15,271 nucleotides of DNA from Candidatus Latescibacteria bacterium 4484_7 (GCA_002085285.1 NATK01000011.1:1-15271), one strand, 5' to 3'; numbered from the stretch's first letter, positions 6,793 through 14,207 are shown. The notes: generated from the sequence alone by a model not told the origin. A program made the numbers and translations.

Positions 6793-6805
6793 TCGTTCTT
6801 AACGA
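6793..6805. promoter_or_regulatory. Short palindrome before the PAP2 gene
   Basis: TCGTT (6793-6797) and AACGA (6801-6805) form a perfect 5-bp inverted repeat around CTT. An AT-rich TAATTATA follows 23 nt before the ATG, where a -10 element could lie. It could be an operator, but the arms are short enough to arise by chance. Confidence 0.25.
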
Positions 6806-6827
6806 ATGTAATTATAGGGGTCGCCTG

Positions 6828-7916
6828 ATGCCGTCGTTCAAAGGTGCTTCGGCCTCGGCAGCTTTGTTTCTGCTCTTAGTGGCACTGTCTCCGCCCGTCG
6901 GTGCCGCTGGAGAAGGATTGTTGTTCTCTCTGCCCATGTCTCCGCCCGTCGGTGCCGCTGGAGAAGGATTGTTGTTCTCTCTGCCCCTGTCTCCGCCCGT
7001 CGGTGCCGTAAGGGGAAAACCCCTTTCCTTGTCGTGCATTTCTCCGCCCCTCGGTGCCTTGCCGAAAAAATCGATGCGCCGCGCCACGACAGAAATATCG
7101 GCGGTGAATTCGACGGTCGGGCATTGCGAGGGCAAAGGATGCCTTAACCGCCTAAGTGGAGCGATTGCCTCCGATTGGCGGCGATTCTACTCTTCGAAGA
7201 ATCTGCTCCGGGCTGGTTGCGGTATCGCTGTCTCCGGAGTCTTTGCCAACAGCTCAATGGACAGCGGGCTCGAGGACTTCTATCAGGAGTCTCTTCGAAG
7301 CGCCGGCACGGACGACCTTTCGAGAATCGTCACACCTATCGGTGACGCAAGGTACAGCACTCCGGTTCTGCTCGGCGCCTATTTTCTGACAAGCCCCTTC
7401 GGGCATACTCATATGGGAGCTGCAGTCAATGAGTGGAGCGGCATGTCTCTCAGAGCATATATCGCAGGCGTGCCTCCTCTTCTCTTTCTGCAAAGGGCGC
7501 TGGGGGCTTCGATGCCGAATGAGGGTGATTCGCACTGGCATCCGTTCGAGGACGACAACGGTGCAAGCGGGCACAGCTTCATTGGAGCGGTTCCTTTCAT
7601 AGCCGCGGCAAAGATTTCTAGGAATCCCGCGGCAAAGGTCACTTTCTATGCGATTTCGCTTGTGCCCGGCATGTCGAGGATCAATGATGATGTTCACTAT
7701 TTCTCTCAGGCGGCTTTGGGTTGGTGGCTGGCATACTTATCGGTGAAGAGTATAGGGCGGGAGCGGAAAGAATCGGTAAAGCTCGATGCAGAGCCTTCCA
7801 ATTGCAGCTGCAGCCCCCATCGCAAAGGGCGGGAGCGGAAAGAATCGGTAAAGTTCAAGGTGGAGCCTGTTTTTTTCTCCTGCCGCTTTGGAGCGGCTGT
7901 TTCATTTTATTTTTGA
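6828..7916 (+). CDS. PAP2-family phosphatase-like protein with in-frame tandem repeats
   Basis: A 362-aa exported or membrane protein of the PAP2 (type 2 phosphatidic acid phosphatase) superfamily. ATG 6828 starts a clear signal peptide (residues 1-25) with AGGGG upstream; an in-frame ATG at 6678 has no such support. Residues 20-87 consist of four 17-residue repeats of the pattern SPPVGAAGEGLLFSLP, the first overlapping the signal-peptide end. The PAP2 core is at about 115-310: motif 2 is GASGHS (His249) and motif 3 is SRINDDVHYFSQ (Arg284, His290). The usual Asp of motif 3 is Gln294, and the Arg-Pro of motif 1 appears as Met-Pro in LGASMP. So the phosphate pocket is altered and activity is uncertain. 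The tail (320-362) holds two 24-residue repeats starting GRERKESVK. Confidence 0.8.
   Translation: MPSFKGASASAALFLLLVALSPPVGAAGEGLLFSLPMSPPVGAAGEGLLFSLPLSPPVGAVRGKPLSLSCISPPLGALPKKSMRRATTEISAVNSTVGHCEGKGCLNRLSGAIASDWRRFYSSKNLLRAGCGIAVSGVFANSSMDSGLEDFYQESLRSAGTDDLSRIVTPIGDARYSTPVLLGAYFLTSPFGHTHMGAAVNEWSGMSLRAYIAGVPPLLFLQRALGASMPNEGDSHWHPFEDDNGASGHSFIGAVPFIAAAKISRNPAAKVTFYAISLVPGMSRINDDVHYFSQAALGWWLAYLSVKSIGRERKESVKLDAEPSNCSCSPHRKGRERKESVKFKVEPVFFSCRFGAAVSFYF
6886..7089 (+). repeat. 51-bp tandem repeat, four units, coding
   Basis: Units start at 6886, 6937, 6988 and 7039 with exact 51-nt period (17 codons). Units 1 and 2 differ at one base in 51, unit 3 keeps the first 20 or so bases, and unit 4 keeps a diverged CTCCGCCCCTCGGTGCC core. 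The gradient of decay suggests a recent duplication added to older copies. All lie in frame in the PAP2-like gene. Confidence 0.92.
7754..7897 (+). repeat. 72-bp direct repeat, two units, coding
   Basis: A 28-nt sequence starting AGGGCGGGAGCGG is identical at 7754-7781 and 7826-7853, an offset of 72 nt (24 codons); similarity fades after it. Both lie in frame in the tail of the PAP2-like gene and encode a basic GRERKESVK segment followed by a Cys/Ser-rich stretch. Confidence 0.88.
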
Positions 7917-7983
7917 GCCATCAGGTTTCTGCGGAAGAATAACCGGCGGAAGCTGGAAAAGATAAGGAAAGCGATGATAGTTG

Positions 7984-8013
7984 TTGAAAAACCGCTGCAG
8001 AAGTAATTATATT
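7984..8013 (+). promoter_or_regulatory. Probable promoter for the NifX-like gene
   Basis: TTGAAA (7984-7989), an 18-nt spacer and TATATT (8008-8013), inside a strongly AT-rich 60-nt stretch with several overlapping -10-like hexamers. It lies about 55 nt before the start at 8068. Confidence 0.45.
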
Positions 8014-8067
8014 ATACAATTATAAATATTTGGTAAAAGGCTAAAGGACTGAAGAAGGAGGTAAGCA

Positions 8068-8487
8068 GTGAAGATCGCGGTGGTCACGAATGACGGCAAT
8101 ATAATAAGCCAGCATTTCGGTCGTTCTCGCTACTACAAGATCTATACCGTCGAAGAGGGCAAGGTCGTAGGTGCCGAGATGCGCGAGAGGGGAACGGGTC
8201 ATTTCGCCATGCAGCAACAGCGGCAATTCACCGAGCATGATCCGCATGTCGATCCCGCGGGGAGGCACGGCTTCGGCCGCGAGGCTGATTCGCGCCACGG
8301 AATGATGGCGGCCGAGATAGGCGATTGCGATGTGCTCATCGCAGGGGGGATGGGCGCCGGCGCATACGAGAGCTTCAAAAGCGCAGGGCTCAATGTGATC
8401 CTTACCGATTATGAAAATATCGACGATGCAGTAAAAGCCTTCGTGGAAGGGACCATCAGGAACCTATACAAAGAGAGAACCGATTGA
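8068..8487 (+). CDS. NifB/NifX-family iron-molybdenum cluster-binding protein
   Basis: A 139-aa cytoplasmic protein of the dinitrogenase iron-molybdenum cofactor (Di-Nase_FeMo-co) domain family, full length. It starts MKIAVVTNDGNIISQHFGRS, the family signature (A-V-x-x-x-x-x-x-x-x-x-HFG-x-S/C). A His-rich middle segment (about residues 44-77) and CDVLIAGGMGAGAYESF near residues 88-104 follow. Stand-alone members outside nif clusters are widespread in anaerobes and are thought to carry Fe-S or Fe-Mo clusters; no nif genes are nearby, so nitrogen fixation is not implied. GTG 8068 is chosen because AAGGAGG lies 6 nt upstream. A hairpin and a DUF89 gene follow. Confidence 0.88.
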   Translation: MKIAVVTNDGNIISQHFGRSRYYKIYTVEEGKVVGAEMRERGTGHFAMQQQRQFTEHDPHVDPAGRHGFGREADSRHGMMAAEIGDCDVLIAGGMGAGAYESFKSAGLNVILTDYENIDDAVKAFVEGTIRNLYKERTD

Positions 8488-8529
8488 GCAACCCACGCGT
8501 CACGCGAAGCGCTGGTATCGCAGTTAATT

Positions 8530-8550
8530 CGAGCTGTCAGGGACGGCTCG
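8530..8550. other. Stable short hairpin between the NifX-like and DUF89 genes
   Basis: CGAGCTGTC (8530-8538), loop AGG, GACGGCTCG (8542-8550): nine pairs with one G-T wobble. There is no T run after it, so a classical intrinsic terminator is unlikely. It may be an RNA processing or stability element. Confidence 0.4.
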
Positions 8551-8603
8551 GTGTGAGAATCATTGATTAGACCGGGCATATTGCGATTTCCGTAGGATCT
8601 GTT

Positions 8604-9452
8604 ATGAAAGTTACCCTCGATTGTATCCCTTGTACGGTTGCGAGTTTCCTCAGGCTGCTCAAATCGGGAATTCTCCCGCTCGACGAGCAGGAGCGGGCAA
8701 TGCGCAGACTTCTCGAGTTTCTTTCGACGGCCGATTACGAGGTTTCGCCTCCCGTGCTTGGTCGTGAGATGCACAGGATGATACGCGAGGTGCTGAATGC
8801 CCCCGATCCTTATAAAGAGATAAAGGCTCGATACAACAAGATGATGCTTGATATGTATCCGAAGTTCGAGGAGATGGTCAAAGAATCCGACGATCCTTTC
8901 GATACGGCAATGCGGCTCGCAATAGCGGGCAATGTCATCGACTTCGGTCCCCAGCATCAGATGGATGTGATGGAGACGATAGAGCGGGTGCTTCTCGCGA
9001 ACTTCGCAATCGACGAATCACCCCGCCTTAGAAAAGAGCTCGAAGGGGCGAATAGGCTTCTCTACGTCGGAGACAATTGCGGTGAGATTGTTCTCGACAA
9101 GCTTTTTCTTGAGCAAATAAACGTTTCTGAGATCTATTTCGCTGTCCGCAATGGCCCTGTCCTAAACGATGCCACCATCGAAGATGCATCTATGGTGGGG
9201 ATCGATCGAATAGCGAAGGTGATTACGACCGGCGACGATGCCCCGGGTGCGGTTTGGGAGACTGCTTCCGAAGAATTCAGAGACGTATTAGTTCATTCCG
9301 ACGTCGTGATATCGAAGGGGCAGGGGAATCTCGAGGGACTTGTAGATGTATCCGGCAACGTCTTTTTTCTCCTCGTTGTCAAATGCAAATTGATGGGCGA
9401 AAGGGTGGGAGCAGACGTTGGTGAATTCGTCGTCCGCAGAAGTCCTTTTTAG
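8604..9452 (+). CDS. DUF89 / ARMT1-like family protein
   Basis: A 282-aa protein of the DUF89 (damage-control phosphatase, ARMT1-like) family in its archaeal/bacterial form, marked by an N-terminal C-x2-C (Cys7, Cys10, in LDCIPC). The family is known for metal-dependent phosphatase activity on reactive sugar or cofactor phosphates in some members. Visible active-site blocks are GNVIDFG (109-115), YVGDNCGEIVLD (Asp157, Asn158), AVRNGPVLNDAT (Asp189) and VISKGQGNLE (Lys238), with FLLVVKC near the end. The length is normal. ATG 8604 has a weak AGGAT upstream. The substrate is not known for this branch. It lies 116 nt after the NifX-like gene. Confidence 0.88.
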   Translation: MKVTLDCIPCTVASFLRLLKSGILPLDEQERAMRRLLEFLSTADYEVSPPVLGREMHRMIREVLNAPDPYKEIKARYNKMMLDMYPKFEEMVKESDDPFDTAMRLAIAGNVIDFGPQHQMDVMETIERVLLANFAIDESPRLRKELEGANRLLYVGDNCGEIVLDKLFLEQINVSEIYFAVRNGPVLNDATIEDASMVGIDRIAKVITTGDDAPGAVWETASEEFRDVLVHSDVVISKGQGNLEGLVDVSGNVFFLLVVKCKLMGERVGADVGEFVVRRSPF

Positions 9453-9517
9453 ACGCGGTGTTCGATGAAGTCTGTTTTGAATTGTACTCCTTTGACGGGC
9501 CGCAGCGTTCTCCACCA

Positions 9518-9547
9518 TTGAAAGATCCCATCAAAAATCTTGATAAT
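9518..9547 (+). promoter_or_regulatory. Probable sigma70-type promoter for the zinc-ribbon gene
   Basis: TTGAAA (9518-9523), an 18-nt spacer and GATAAT (9542-9547), 52 nt before the ATG at 9600. The -10 matches consensus at five of six positions. Confidence 0.5.
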
Positions 9548-9599
9548 TTCGACTATTTGATTGTTTAATCCTCAAGAGGCATCTTCTCGGGAGGCGATA

Positions 9600-10427
9600 A
9601 TGGGAAATTGTATTTATTGTGGCAAGCCCGCCGGCTTTTTGAGACACGCCCATAAGAAGTGCAAAGAGAAACACGAGAGAGGAGCGGCGGAGATCGTTTC
9701 ACTCGTTGCCGGTCTGCCCGACGAAAGCAAGCTCTCTTCGATCGATTCCAGAATCGAAGAGATAAAGGCGTCGAGCTTTATAAAGGATGACGAAATCAAA
9801 TCGCTCGTGGTATCCGGGTGGGAGAAGGCCGTCGAAGAAGCCTTCGAAGACGATATGCTGACCGAGGCTGAGGAGAAAAGTCTCACCGCGCTTGCAGACC
9901 GCTTTTTGCTCGACCAGAAGGATCTCGACAGGCACGGTTCATACTCAAAAGTGGTGAAGGGGGCCTTGCTCAGGGACATTCTCAACGGCAATCTCCCCGA
10001 CCGGATAAAAGTGGAAGGTGCGCTTCCGTTCAATCTGCAGAAGACCGAGAAACTCGTTTGGGTCTTCAAGGGCGTTGACTACCTCGTTCAAAAAACGAGG
10101 AGAGAGTACGAGGGTGGAATGAGCGGAGTGAGCATCCGAGTTGCGAGAGGACTCTACTTCCGCACGGGAGGGTTCAGGGGGCGTCCTGTAGAGAGAACCG
10201 AAACGGTCAATGCCGATAGGGGGCTGCTCGGAGTTACGAACAAACACATATACTTCGTGGGAGACAACAATTCTTTCCGGATAAGGTATGAAAAGATCGT
10301 TTCGTTCAAGCCCTACTCAGACGGCATAGGAATTATGCGCGATTCTTCGAGGGCTAAGCCAGAGGCATTCATAACGGGGGACGGCTGGTTCACATACAAC
10401 CTCGTTACGAACCTCGCAAAGATGTAA
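9600..10427 (+). CDS. Zinc-ribbon protein with C-terminal PH-like domain
   Basis: A 275-aa soluble protein. The N-terminus has a probable zinc-binding knuckle, C4-x2-C7-x8-H16-x-H18-x2-C21. A helical middle follows (about 40-130) with an acidic stretch DDMLTEAEEKSLTALADRF, reminiscent of TerB-like or EF-type segments. The C-terminal part (about 150-275) is beta-rich and contains GVTNKHIYFVG, FRIRYEKIVSFKPYSDGIG and DGWFTYNLVTNLA, a pattern seen in bacterial PH-like domains. ATG 9600 is chosen because GGGAGG at 9589-9594 lies 5 nt upstream; the longer frame from 9561 has no support. The function is unknown; cytoplasmic sensing or scaffolding is a guess. Confidence 0.8.
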   Translation: MGNCIYCGKPAGFLRHAHKKCKEKHERGAAEIVSLVAGLPDESKLSSIDSRIEEIKASSFIKDDEIKSLVVSGWEKAVEEAFEDDMLTEAEEKSLTALADRFLLDQKDLDRHGSYSKVVKGALLRDILNGNLPDRIKVEGALPFNLQKTEKLVWVFKGVDYLVQKTRREYEGGMSGVSIRVARGLYFRTGGFRGRPVERTETVNADRGLLGVTNKHIYFVGDNNSFRIRYEKIVSFKPYSDGIGIMRDSSRAKPEAFITGDGWFTYNLVTNLAKM

Positions 10428-10740
10428 GACTCCACACACATGCAACGACTGTGGAGAGATATTCTGGTGAGACTGTCTTTTTTACACTGGCAAAGATGTA
10501 GTTGCCCCCGTGTAGCAATGAACGAATTTTCAAGCTGTGTGTTTTTACGCTCTTCGAATCGTTTTGGGGAACGGAAGATACATCATGACCCCTATTAACA
10601 GGGGGGTCGCCTTGTTTTTTCCCCTATTTACGCTCTTTAGTCTTTTTTATCGACATATATGGTCAGAGATAATAAACTTCATTCCCGAATTCGCTGATTG
10701 CGCGATTGATCAGGCTACTATCTCTGGAAGGAGGCAAATG
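10428..10740. other. 313-nt non-coding gap with hairpins
   Basis: The gap contains a hairpin CTCCACA/TGTGGAG (10430-10436 with 10450-10456) without an adjacent T run, then the terminator at 10587-10620, then an AT-rich 120-nt stretch with a possible -10 GATAAT (10668-10673) but no good -35. An open frame runs through from 10537 but lacks a ribosome site and signal-like content before the real start at 10741. Confidence 0.6.
10587..10620 (+). terminator. Intrinsic terminator before the beta-barrel gene
   Basis: GACCCC (10587-10592) pairs with GGGGTC (10603-10608) around TATTAACAGG, followed two bases later by CTTGTTTTTT. A GGGG at 10566-10569 could compete for the CCCC, so an attenuator is possible. 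The simplest reading is a terminator of the transcript from 9600. Confidence 0.65.
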
Positions 10741-11202
10741 ATGAAGTTGGCTGTTTCTTTGGTTATGGTTGCGGCGTTCATCCTGCTGCCGATTGCCGCG
10801 TTTGGTGGGATACGCGATGAGAAGCCCAATCTCATTGGCGGAGAGCTCGGAGGAAAGGCGCTGATCTACAGCCTGAGCTACGAGAGATATTTTTTCAATA
10901 GGGTCGGAATAGGCGTCGGAGCGATGGGTTTTGCGGTGAGCGAAGGCGGCGTAGGTCTTTTTCCGATTTACCTGTCTCTTATACCGGTTGGTGACAGGCA
11001 CGGCCTGTACATTTCCGCCGGCGCCGATTATGCCAATGCTTCGAACTGGGATGAAGTTTCTGGAACATGGCTTGGAATCTATTCCATAGGTTATCAGTAT
11101 CAGTCTTACAGTGGATTTTTTGTCCGGCCAACGATCAATATGATTTACAAGGGTGACGGATATATTGTTTTGCCCGGAGTTGCTATAGGCGGAAGTTTCT
11201 GA
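10741..11202 (+). CDS. Small outer-membrane beta-barrel-like protein
   Basis: A 153-aa secreted protein: signal peptide MKLAVSLVMVAAFILLPIAAFG, then alternating Gly/aromatic beta strands (YSLSYERYFF, GIYSIGYQYQSYSG, FVRPTINMIY) and a terminal Phe (GGSF), as in small outer-membrane barrels. No specific family is recognised. Two ATGs, 10738 and 10741, are adjacent; AGGAGG at 10729-10734 is better spaced (6 nt) from 10741. It lies 22 nt before the DUF5916 gene, so the two are likely co-transcribed. Confidence 0.78.
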   Translation: MKLAVSLVMVAAFILLPIAAFGGIRDEKPNLIGGELGGKALIYSLSYERYFFNRVGIGVGAMGFAVSEGGVGLFPIYLSLIPVGDRHGLYISAGADYANASNWDEVSGTWLGIYSIGYQYQSYSGFFVRPTINMIYKGDGYIVLPGVAIGGSF

Positions 11203-11224
11203 ATCTCCAGGACGGGTTGAGTGC

Positions 11225-13435
11225 GTGAAGGGGTTTTTTCTCAAAAATAGCCGACCGATCTACGCGTCGATTCTCGCCGCCTTGATGGTGATAGGCATCG
11301 CGATGGTTTCTTCGTCGATTGCGTTTGCTCAGTCGATAAATATAATCGAAGCGAGCCACGTATCGGGTTCTCTGCACGTTGATGGAAAGCTCAGTGAGGC
11401 GGCGTGGCGGAGCGCCGGTCGTATCTCGGACCTCACCCAGCAGGAGCCTCACCCAGGTGAATCGACTCCGTTTCACACAGAGGTTTTAATTCTCTCAACG
11501 AAGAAGAGCCTCTGGATCGGAGTAAGATGCTTCGATCCCCGGCCGGGAAAGATTAGGGCGCACACGATGCAGCGCGATGGCGATATGGATGGTGATGACA
11601 ATATAGCATTCGTGCTCGATACTTTCGGCGACGGGCGAAGGGGATATTACTTCAGGGTCAATGCGGCAGGGGCGAGGGCCGATGGGTTGGTGATGGGGCC
11701 TGAGCACGTCTCGTTCGATTGGGACGGTACATGGGTGGCTAAGACATCAAGGACGGTAAACGGCTGGATCGCGGAGATAGAGATTCCTGCGTATATCCTG
11801 AGGTTCTCACCGGACCTCGACAGGTGGGGTTTCAATATCGAGCGCAGGGTTGCGAGGAAAAGGACCGTTTTGAGGTGGTGCGGCACGAGCCTCGATGCGA
11901 GGCTTCCCGATCTCCGCAGGGCCGGCGTGCTCGAAGGTGTTGGTGAGATAAAACAGGGTCTTGGCATCACGATCGTTCCTTACGGGATAGCGAGGGCGGA
12001 CAGGGAGGAATACCGTTATTCTCATACTTGCACAGGCGACATTGGCGGTGACATTTCTTACAACATCACTTCCGACCTCACGGCTGCAATCACGGCGAAC
12101 ACCGATTTTGCCGAGACGGAAGTGGACAACAGGCGGATAAATCTCACCCGCTTTCCTCTTTTCTTTCCAGAGAAGAGAGCCTTTTTTCTCGAAGGCTCCG
12201 ATATATTTGGTTTCGGCTCTGGTTTGGGCAGGGACTTCATACCGTTCTTTTCGCGTCGAATCGGTCTATATGAGAGCGAAGAGGTGCCGATAGACGTCGG
12301 TGGGCGTGTCCTCGGCCGTATAGGTTCGTGGAATGTCGCCATGCTCGATGTAACGACGAGAGAGACTCCTCTCACCCGTAGGACAAATCTTTTTGCCGGT
12401 AGGGCGACGTGCGATATCGGGGATCATTTGACCATAGGGACGATTGCGACACACGGCGATCCAGAGGGCAGAAGGGCGAATTGGCTCGGCGGGCTTGATG
12501 CTCTATGGCAGACTTCGACCTTCCGTGGAGACAAGAATCTCTCCGTGGGCGGCTGGTTCGCAGAGAGCGTAAGCGATTCCACAGGAGGCAATCATCACGG
12601 CTACGGCTTCAAGCTGGATTATCCGAACGACCTTTGGGATGTATCGTTCATCTACCGTGAATTCGGGGATCGTTTGAATCCGGCGCTCGGATTTTTGCCG
12701 AGACCGGGCACGAGGTGGTACATACTCGGCGGGGCGTTTCAGCCGCGGCCCAAGAGTAGACGCCTCGACTGGGCGAGGCAGTTTTACTTTGAGACATTCG
12801 CCCACGTGATCACCGGACTCGACGGAGAGGTGCAGTCGTGGCGGGTGTTCATGGCTCCGTTAAATGTCGAGACCGAGTCCGGTGAGCACTTCGAGTTCAA
12901 TATCGTACCACAGTTCGATTCGATAGATGAACCGTTCGAAGTTGTAGAAGGAGTTACTCTTCCCCCGGGCAGCTACCATTTCAAACGCTTTCGGATCGAG
13001 GCGGAATCTTCCGATCACAGGCCGCTTGTAGCCGGCTCGAGGGTCTGGTTTGGAGGATTCTATACGGGCTCTCTCATCCAATGGGAAACGGAGCTCGATC
13101 TAACCACGTTTGCATCGCATCTGCATCTGGGAATCACATTGGAGAATGATTTCGGTTACCTTCCCGAGGGGGACTTTGTTCAGAGAGTGATGGAACTGAA
13201 GATGGTCTATGCATTCAACCCGGATATGAACATATCGAATTATCTGCAGTACGACACCGAGTCAGACGATATCGGCCTCAATGCGAGATTCCGCTGGACG
13301 ATCCGCCCCGGTACCGATCTCTTCGTCGTATGGAACAAAGGATGGATCAGAGATGAAGAATCGTCTGCGCTGTTCCCATTCAGGCCGGTCGAAAATCACG
13401 TGGCAGTGAAGCTCAAGATTATGTTAAATGCTTAA
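11225..13435 (+). CDS. CBM9-like / DUF5916 outer-membrane protein
   Basis: A 736-aa exported protein. The signal peptide (1-35) ends AFA before Q36. Residues about 45-225 form a carbohydrate-binding family 9-like domain: VDGKLSEAAW near its start, DDNIAFVLDTF and GYYFRVNAAG in the middle, and WIAEIEIPAYILRF followed by WGFNIERRV at the end. The rest is the DUF5916 barrel-like region, fixed by DFAETEVDNRRINLTRFPLF followed by FPEKRAFFLEG and DIF. Such proteins are common in FCB phyla and are presumed outer-membrane, possibly linked to glycan or peptide uptake; the substrate is unknown. GTG 11225 has only a weak AGGACGGG upstream but the signal peptide needs this start. Its end overlaps the longest frame of the methyltransferase gene. 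Confidence 0.9.
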   Translation: MKGFFLKNSRPIYASILAALMVIGIAMVSSSIAFAQSINIIEASHVSGSLHVDGKLSEAAWRSAGRISDLTQQEPHPGESTPFHTEVLILSTKKSLWIGVRCFDPRPGKIRAHTMQRDGDMDGDDNIAFVLDTFGDGRRGYYFRVNAAGARADGLVMGPEHVSFDWDGTWVAKTSRTVNGWIAEIEIPAYILRFSPDLDRWGFNIERRVARKRTVLRWCGTSLDARLPDLRRAGVLEGVGEIKQGLGITIVPYGIARADREEYRYSHTCTGDIGGDISYNITSDLTAAITANTDFAETEVDNRRINLTRFPLFFPEKRAFFLEGSDIFGFGSGLGRDFIPFFSRRIGLYESEEVPIDVGGRVLGRIGSWNVAMLDVTTRETPLTRRTNLFAGRATCDIGDHLTIGTIATHGDPEGRRANWLGGLDALWQTSTFRGDKNLSVGGWFAESVSDSTGGNHHGYGFKLDYPNDLWDVSFIYREFGDRLNPALGFLPRPGTRWYILGGAFQPRPKSRRLDWARQFYFETFAHVITGLDGEVQSWRVFMAPLNVETESGEHFEFNIVPQFDSIDEPFEVVEGVTLPPGSYHFKRFRIEAESSDHRPLVAGSRVWFGGFYTGSLIQWETELDLTTFASHLHLGITLENDFGYLPEGDFVQRVMELKMVYAFNPDMNISNYLQYDTESDDIGLNARFRWTIRPGTDLFVVWNKGWIRDEESSALFPFRPVENHVAVKLKIMLNA

Positions 13436-13457
13436 GGAGTACGACAGGAGAAATGAA

Positions 13458-14114
13458 ATGGTTCCATACTATCCCGATTCGAAGGTTGAGATAAAGGGAT
13501 TCGAGGCGAGGCATTACGACTTGTTGCTCGATCTTGTAACGTTCGGCAGATACTCATCGTTCATCAAGAGGGCAATAGCCCTGATGGGGATAGAACCGTC
13601 GGACAGGATAGTGGATTTCGGAGCAGGCACCGGAAAGAACGCATGTATCATGATGAGCTATCTCTCCGACGAGGGCGAAATATTGGGTGTGGATATATCG
13701 GACGAGATGATGTCGCAATTCGAAAAAAAGTGCTCGGCATACCCGAATGCAAAGATAGTCAACGCGAGAATCGACAGGCCGCTCCAGTTGGGCGGTCGCT
13801 TCGACAAGGCATTTATATCGTTCGTTCTTCATGGATTCCCTCACTCGGCCCGCTTCGAGATAATACGCAACGCGTACTCGGCTCTCAAGGACGGCGGGGA
13901 ATTTTTCATACTCGACTACAACGAGTTCGTACTTTCCGATATGCCTTTCTACTACCGAATTCCCTTCAAGTTGGTTGAGTGCCGCTATGCATTCGATTAT
14001 CTCGAGAAAAACTGGAAGGAGATCCTCGCCGGCGAAGGCTTCGGCGATTTCACAGAGCACATCTTCTTCAGAGGATTCCTGAGGCTTCTCCGGGCCGTAA
14101 AGAAGACCGGTTGA
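13458..14114 (+). CDS. Class I SAM-dependent methyltransferase
   Basis: A 218-aa Rossmann-fold methyltransferase. Motif I is IVDFGAGTGKN (residues 51-61), binding SAM. The acidic residue that holds the ribose is Asp79 in ILGVDISDEMM. The post-motif region SFVLHGFPHS and LKDGGEFFILDYNE matches the UbiE/Methyltransf_11 type. The substrate is unknown. ATG 13458 is preferred: AGGAG at 13446-13450 lies 7 nt upstream, whereas ATG 13428, inside the end of the DUF5916 gene, has none. The coupling with the outer-membrane genes looks like operon position rather than clear shared function. Confidence 0.88.
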   Translation: MVPYYPDSKVEIKGFEARHYDLLLDLVTFGRYSSFIKRAIALMGIEPSDRIVDFGAGTGKNACIMMSYLSDEGEILGVDISDEMMSQFEKKCSAYPNAKIVNARIDRPLQLGGRFDKAFISFVLHGFPHSARFEIIRNAYSALKDGGEFFILDYNEFVLSDMPFYYRIPFKLVECRYAFDYLEKNWKEILAGEGFGDFTEHIFFRGFLRLLRAVKKTG

Positions 14115-14142
14115 AAATTTTGTTGACTCGGAATCGACGGCC

Positions 14143-14171
14143 TTGCAAATCCCCTAAATAGTTTATATAAT
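14143..14171 (+). promoter_or_regulatory. Strong sigma70-type promoter for the OYE-type gene
   Basis: TTGCAA (14143-14148), a 17-nt spacer and a perfect TATAAT (14166-14171), 37 nt before the ATG at 14208. Confidence 0.7.
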
Positions 14172-14177
14172 AAACTA
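14159..14177. promoter_or_regulatory. Palindromic operator-like site over the -10 box
   Basis: TAGTTTA (14159-14165) and TAAACTA (14171-14177) form a perfect 7-bp inverted repeat around TATAA. The site overlaps the -10 element, where a dimeric repressor would block transcription. The regulator is not in the window. Confidence 0.5.
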
Positions 14178-14207
14178 AATTATTTTACAAGAAGGCGAGG
14201 AGGTATC

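Noticed and set aside
6812..7135. Minus-strand repetitive ORF over the 51-bp repeats
   Set aside because: Repeats of length divisible by three keep several frames open; the plus-strand frame has the signal peptide and PAP2 domain, the minus one has neither.
7721..7942. Overlapping +1 frame ORF at the PAP2 tail as evidence of a frameshift
   Set aside because: The main frame retains PAP2 similarity through LGWWLAYL, and the other frame is open only because the tail repeat is a multiple of three.
8068..8487. Nitrogen-fixation cluster
   Set aside because: Stand-alone NifX-like domains are common outside nif loci and no nifHDK, nifB or nifEN genes are present.
10537..10740. N-terminal extension of the small barrel protein to 10537
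   Set aside because: The extension crosses a terminator hairpin, lacks a ribosome site, and would bury the clear signal peptide that begins at 10741.
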